In this document: positions 42,177 to 45,654 of the stretch, one piece after another
How positions within the stretch are numbered: the first letter of the stretch is position 1
Layout of the letters: the number at the start of each line of letters is the position of its first letter
Assembly: GCA_002314675.1 (NCBI GenBank)
Contig: DCGZ01000121.1
Location: 1 to 45,654 of the forward strand
Length of the DNA: 45,654 nucleotides
Direction: 5' to 3'
DNA from: Fibrobacter sp. UBA1765
GTDB lineage: Bacteria > Fibrobacterota > Fibrobacteria > Fibrobacterales > Fibrobacteraceae
Program-made: the position numbers and the translations under genes
The notes under the pieces: model-generated
Seen by the model: the letters and a program-made list of their open reading frames with translations, nothing else
Databases searched by the model: none
What the model was told of the DNA's origin: nothing

Positions 42177-42848
42177 ATGAATGATTTATACATTTTTATA
42201 GAAGCCTTGATAAGGGCATACAAAGCCGGTGGCGTTGTTATGCTCCCGATTCTTATTGCCGGTGCAATAGGATTCTATTATTTGTATTCATGCTGGCTCC
42301 GGATAGGTTTAGACTTTTTTAGGAAGAACGTTCGACAAGTTGTCGGACAGCTTCGACTAGACTTAAGTTTTGTCGATGGCGTGCATGTTGCAAAACCAAA
42401 TGAAGAAATGCTTGAAAAAGCAAAAAAACGCTTGCATTCCAGGTCAGGAATCGTTGCACGAGAATTGCACAAGGCGTTGGAAGTAGCCATGGAGACTCCT
42501 GCTGCATTTGAAGAATACATGCAGGTTCGCATGATAGAAACTTTGCGCTACATGCAAAAGGGTGCGCATATTGTTACCGTGATGGCAGCTGCAGCTCCGC
42601 TTCTAGGTTTGCTCGGTACTGTTACTGGCATGGTGGCTACATTTGACGTGATTACGCTTTACGGGAACCAGAATCCAGTTTTAATGGCTGACGGCATTTC
42701 TGAAGCCTTGATCTCGACGCAGAGTGGTTTGCTTGTGGCGTTCCCACTGACTCTTTTGAAGCAGCGCTTAGATGAACGCATTGATCTTTTATCAGAACAG
42801 CTCCAGCTTGGTGCAACAATTATTGAAATGAAGGTCGCATCCCTATGA
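42177..42848 (+). CDS. exbB: ExbB proton-channel subunit
   Basis: A 223-aa MotA/TolQ/ExbB protein: a membrane helix at about 17-40, a cytoplasmic loop (EMLEKAKKRLHSRSG) and two helices containing APLLGLLGTVTGMVATFDV and STQSGLLVAFPLTLL. With ExbD it uses the proton gradient to drive TonB. It is the second ExbB-type gene of the cluster. It overlaps the exbD start (ATGA). Confidence 0.93.
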   Translation: MNDLYIFIEALIRAYKAGGVVMLPILIAGAIGFYYLYSCWLRIGLDFFRKNVRQVVGQLRLDLSFVDGVHVAKPNEEMLEKAKKRLHSRSGIVARELHKALEVAMETPAAFEEYMQVRMIETLRYMQKGAHIVTVMAAAAPLLGLLGTVTGMVATFDVITLYGNQNPVLMADGISEALISTQSGLLVAFPLTLLKQRLDERIDLLSEQLQLGATIIEMKVASL

Positions 42849-43249
42849 ATTTTAACTTGCCCCAACGTAGACAGAAAAGTGTAGGCATAGACATGGGTCC
42901 ACTTATGGACATTGTGTTCATTTTGCTTATTTTCTTTGTTGTTACATCTACCTTTACTCGAGAAACCGGTGTTGATGTTACAAAGCCAGACGCACAGAGT
43001 GCAAGCCAGCTAGAAAAAGAAAATATCTTGGTGGCCATTACTCGCGAAGGCACGATTCACATTAATGAACGCCAGGTAGACATTGCAAGCTTGCAGGATA
43101 TTTTAAAACAGTCCCTTGCAAAAACGCCGGACCGTGAAGCGGTAATCATTGCGGACAAGGGCGCAGAAACAGGTATGCTTGTACAAGTCATAGATGCTTG
43201 TAACATGAGTGGCGTAAAAAAGGTTTCTATCGCTGCCCAGGCGGATTGA
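42845..43249 (+). CDS. exbD: ExbD biopolymer transport subunit
   Basis: A 134-aa protein. It has a single membrane helix with DMGPLMDIVFILLIFFVVTS, where the Asp in the helix (about 24) is the proton-carrying residue of the family, followed by a periplasmic domain ending VIDACNMSGVKKVSIAAQ. It forms the channel with ExbB; overlaps ExbB by 4 nt and is 3 nt before tonB. Confidence 0.95.
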   Translation: MNFNLPQRRQKSVGIDMGPLMDIVFILLIFFVVTSTFTRETGVDVTKPDAQSASQLEKENILVAITREGTIHINERQVDIASLQDILKQSLAKTPDREAVIIADKGAETGMLVQVIDACNMSGVKKVSIAAQAD

Positions 43250-43252
43250 TAA

Positions 43253-43900
43253 ATGGTACGGATTTTACGAAAACTTTTTAAGCGATTTTTTGTTCTGCTT
43301 GTAGCTGTGTTTTCGAGCATGGCGCTTGTGTTTTCGGTGACGGTTGCAAATTTGTTTTTGACCGGCAAAATGTTTCTTGAAAAAAAGTATGTCAAAACAG
43401 AAGTCTCCGTAAAAAAGCCTGAAGAAGTTAAAAAGAAGATGGAGCAAAAAAAGCCTGCACGAAAGCCGAACCGTCAAAAATCTAACACACGCTCTCCAAA
43501 GGCAGGCCCACGTTTTGCCATGGATTTAGGCGCGGCAAGTGCTGGTGGCGGCGCAGCTATTAGCCCGGAATTTGTTTCGAATTTTAGGGGAGGCGCAATT
43601 TCTAACGAATCCGGAGATGTCGATAAAAAGCCAAGTAGCAGGGCGTTCCCTAATTTTCAGGTTCCTCCGCAAATTCGTGATAAGGAAATCGATGCGATTC
43701 TTCGCCTTAGCTTTTGCGTAGATGCTTCTGGTAAAGTTTACGATATCAAGATTGTTGAAGAATCTCCAGCAGGCTCGGGGCTTGCTGCCGCTGGCAGGGA
43801 GGCTCTTGCCCGCATGACTTTTGAACCTGCTGAAAAGGCTGGCAAGGCAGTACCATTTTGTGGAATGGAGCAGCCTTTCGAAGTGAAATTTAGGGACTAA
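43253..43900 (+). CDS. tonB: TonB energy transducer
   Basis: A 215-aa protein with a basic N-terminus, one membrane helix (about 12-36), a Lys/Pro-containing linker (KKPEEVKKKMEQKKPARK) and a TonB C-terminal domain (about 130-215: LRLSFCVDASGKVYDIKIVEESPAGSG, ALARMTFEPAEKAG). It transmits energy from ExbB/ExbD to outer membrane receptors such as the one encoded upstream. The proline-rich region is short. Two Cys residues in the C-terminal domain are unusual. Confidence 0.93.
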   Translation: MVRILRKLFKRFFVLLVAVFSSMALVFSVTVANLFLTGKMFLEKKYVKTEVSVKKPEEVKKKMEQKKPARKPNRQKSNTRSPKAGPRFAMDLGAASAGGGAAISPEFVSNFRGGAISNESGDVDKKPSSRAFPNFQVPPQIRDKEIDAILRLSFCVDASGKVYDIKIVEESPAGSGLAAAGREALARMTFEPAEKAGKAVPFCGMEQPFEVKFRD

Positions 43901-43903
43901 AGT

Positions 43904-44941
43904 ATGATTAAGTTTGTTGCTTGTGTTTTTGCTTCGGCCCTTTTGGCATTTGCTGCACAGGACGGCAGTGATATACTGAATCGTGCAAATGAACTTTATA
44001 AAGAAGGCAAGTTCAAGCAGGCGGAAATACTTTATCGCAAGGCGGCCGAACGTGGCGTAGACCAGGTTGCCGTTGCTTTTAATATCGGTAATTCTCTTTA
44101 CCAGCGTGAAATGTACCCGGAAGCGGCTGCAGCTTACCGCAAGGCTATTGATTATTCCGAAGGCAATTTTTCTCCCGCCCTTTTCAATTTGGCTTCGGTG
44201 TATTACCGTTTGAAGCAGTTCCCGGAATGTGTAGCTCTTTATCACAGGGCTTTGAAAATGGAACCGGAAAATGTTTCTGGTTGGCTGTTTCTTGGTGAAG
44301 CCTACAGCCGTACCGGAGACAAGGTTGGCGCATTGAAGGCTATACAAAAGGCCTATAATCTTGATAAATCAGACATTAGTATTGTGTACCAGCTTTCTGA
44401 AGCAAATATCGCCCTTGATGATTTCGAGGCTGCCACAAGCGTGATTCGTGAGGGCTATGCAAACCACCCGGAAGAAACGGATTTCTTGATTTATCTTGGC
44501 GATGTTTACAGGCTTCACAAGAATTATGAAGAAAGCGCAAGTGCGTACCGCGAAGCCTTGGCTTTAAAGCCTGACGATGTGAACACGCTTTATAAGCTTG
44601 CCGATGTTTTGGTTGAAGATAGTAAGCCGCTTGTCGCAATGGATGTCTTGGCAAATATTTTGCAAATAAAGCCTGACTTTGCAGATGCTGCCATTTTCCT
44701 TGGTAACCTGGCTTACGATGCGAAGTGGCTCGACCGTGCCGAAAATGCGTATGAGGCTGCAGCAAAGCTAGGCAATGCCGAAGCAATTTTTGGCTTTAAG
44801 AACTTGGCTTATGACGCTCATGCTCAAAAACGCGATGAAGAAGCTATTCGCATTTTAAAGCTTGCCGAGCAGTATTATCCAAATGACGCAACTTTGCAGG
44901 CCGACATGCTGGAAATTGGGAACGTAGATGATAGGCAGTAA
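43904..44941 (+). CDS. Exported TPR-repeat protein of the TonB2 cluster
   Basis: A 345-aa protein with signal peptide (about 1-18) and eight or more tetratricopeptide repeats filling the rest (for example YKEGKFKQAEILYRKAAERG, YPEAAAAYRKAIDYSEG, NYEESASAYREALALKPDD). A TPR gene downstream of tonB2 is also present in Vibrio-type clusters. It is a likely periplasmic scaffold. It sits 3 nt after tonB and is the last gene before alaS. Confidence 0.9.
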   Translation: MIKFVACVFASALLAFAAQDGSDILNRANELYKEGKFKQAEILYRKAAERGVDQVAVAFNIGNSLYQREMYPEAAAAYRKAIDYSEGNFSPALFNLASVYYRLKQFPECVALYHRALKMEPENVSGWLFLGEAYSRTGDKVGALKAIQKAYNLDKSDISIVYQLSEANIALDDFEAATSVIREGYANHPEETDFLIYLGDVYRLHKNYEESASAYREALALKPDDVNTLYKLADVLVEDSKPLVAMDVLANILQIKPDFADAAIFLGNLAYDAKWLDRAENAYEAAAKLGNAEAIFGFKNLAYDAHAQKRDEEAIRILKLAEQYYPNDATLQADMLEIGNVDDRQ

Positions 44942-45023
44942 TAAGCATTGAAAATCGCGATTTCTCTCGTCTTTCGTCTCTAATTTCCTATCTTTGCCAT
45001 GTAAAATTTTAAAAGGTAAAACC
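44942..45023 (+). promoter_or_regulatory. alaS promoter/leader
   Basis: A purine/pyrimidine motif TCTCTCGTCTTTCGTC (44963-44978) precedes a -10-like TATCTT (44989-44994). An ATG-TAA start-stop pair lies at 44999-45004, and the alaS SD AAAAGG is at 45011-45016. The start-stop pair may be chance. Confidence 0.4.
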
Positions 45024-45654
45024 ATGGCAACTATGACTTCTGCGCAAGTGCGCGAATCTTTTATCAAGTTCTTTGAAAGCAAGGAACATTTGTTTGTTCG
45101 CAGCTCCCCGGTGGTGCCGCACGATGACCCGACCTTGATGTTCACAAACGCCGGCATGAACCAGTTCAAGGCAATCTTCCTTGGCGATAATCCAAAGGGT
45201 TGGAAGCGTGCCTGCAATAGCCAGAAGTGCCTTCGCGTTTCCGGTAAGCATAACGACCTCGACGTTGTGGGTCGCGACAACTACCACCACACCTTCTTCG
45301 AAATGCTTGGCAACTGGTCCTTCGGCGACTACTACAAGAAGGAAGCTATCGCTTGGGCATGGGAACTCTTGACTGAAGTTTGGAAGCTCCCGAAGGAACG
45401 TCTTTTTGCAACCGTCTATCAGGACGATGACGAAGCATGGCAGATTTGGAAGGACGTTTCCGGTCTTCCTGATGACCGCATCATGCGCTTCGACGCTCAC
45501 AGTAACTTCTGGGAAATGGGCGACACCGGTCCTTGCGGCCCTTGCTCCGAAATCCACTATGACCGCGGCGACCTTGCAACACAGGCAGAAACCTTCAAGG
45601 ACCCGATTCTTGGCGTGAACGGCGAAAACGACCGCTACATCGAAATCTGGAACA
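45024..45654 (+). CDS. alaS: Alanyl-tRNA synthetase (5' part, runs off the window)
   Basis: The first 210 residues of class II alanyl-tRNA synthetase, which charges tRNA-Ala. Class II motif 1 region MFTNAGMNQFK, motif 2 region NYHHTFFEMLGNWSFGDYYK, and FWEMGDTGPCGPCSEIHYD (ATP/amino acid pocket) are clear. ATG 45024 with AAAAGG 7 nt upstream. The remaining two-thirds lies outside the window. Confidence 0.97.
   Translation, partial: MATMTSAQVRESFIKFFESKEHLFVRSSPVVPHDDPTLMFTNAGMNQFKAIFLGDNPKGWKRACNSQKCLRVSGKHNDLDVVGRDNYHHTFFEMLGNWSFGDYYKKEAIAWAWELLTEVWKLPKERLFATVYQDDDEAWQIWKDVSGLPDDRIMRFDAHSNFWEMGDTGPCGPCSEIHYDRGDLATQAETFKDPILGVNGENDRYIEIWN

Noticed and set aside
43526..44347. A 273-codon minus-strand frame opposite tonB and the TPR gene
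   Set aside because: It spans two well-supported genes on the other strand and has no family features.
44999..45004. ATG-TAA start-stop element before alaS
   Set aside because: Too short to judge; kept only as a note in the leader entry, since such pairs arise by chance.

Overview
The window looks like a chromosome segment from the phylum Fibrobacterota, most likely a rumen or gut Fibrobacter. This is inferred from gene style: Rpn/PD-(D/E)XK transposase-like genes, lipoproteins with serine-run linkers, a DUF4954 beta-helix protein, a DUF4874/DUF4832 secreted protein, moderate GC, and a TonB2-type cluster. No rRNA or tRNA gene was seen, so the species is not fixed.

Region 1 (1-13.1 kb) is mostly household and envelope genes: an Rpn-type nuclease, small hypotheticals, a GT4 glycosyltransferase with a degenerate GGDEF-like partner, a DUF4954 - mini-M48 protease - HD-GYP row, a GltD-type glutamate synthase subunit, a Cys-rich lipoprotein with a DUF4874/4832 protein, and an AAA/DUF4143 ATPase.

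Region 2 (13.1-32 kb) is an accessory/defence island. It starts with an unusual GHKL-ATPase/zincin fusion (minus strand), an autoregulated XRE-M78 protease/PIN pair, an ASCH protein and a membrane protein. The core is an eight-gene co-directional operon (18.1-28.9 kb): C5 methyltransferase, OLD-like ATPase-TOPRIM, Mrr, two further C5 methyltransferases, McrB-like GTPase, AlbA_2/Schlafen-like protein and LlaJI-family endonuclease. I read it as a LlaJI-type restriction-modification system fused to a second MTase/OLD/Mrr module. Next come an XRE regulator and an Abi_2 (HEPN) abortive infection gene lying between two copies of a 39-nt structured repeat, then a decayed Rpn gene lying between two copies of a 174-nt repeat that carries a 16-bp perfect palindrome.

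Region 3 (32.1-44.9 kb) is one long co-directional cluster: ECF sigma factor, membrane anti-sigma-like protein, caspase with LA_2272-type surface repeats, TonB-dependent receptor, DUF4249-like lipoprotein, DUF3450 coiled-coil protein, TtpC-like long ExbB, ExbB, ExbD, TonB and a TPR protein. The last six match the TonB2/TtpC energising machine of Vibrio and Shewanella. The sigma/anti-sigma pair probably controls at least the caspase and the receptor. The window ends inside alaS.

Start codons were chosen from Shine-Dalgarno sites where visible. Several genes have a TATATT/TATTTT -10-like element only 6-7 nt before the start, suggesting leaderless or nearly leaderless mRNAs. Domain calls are from reading motifs by eye, with no database search.
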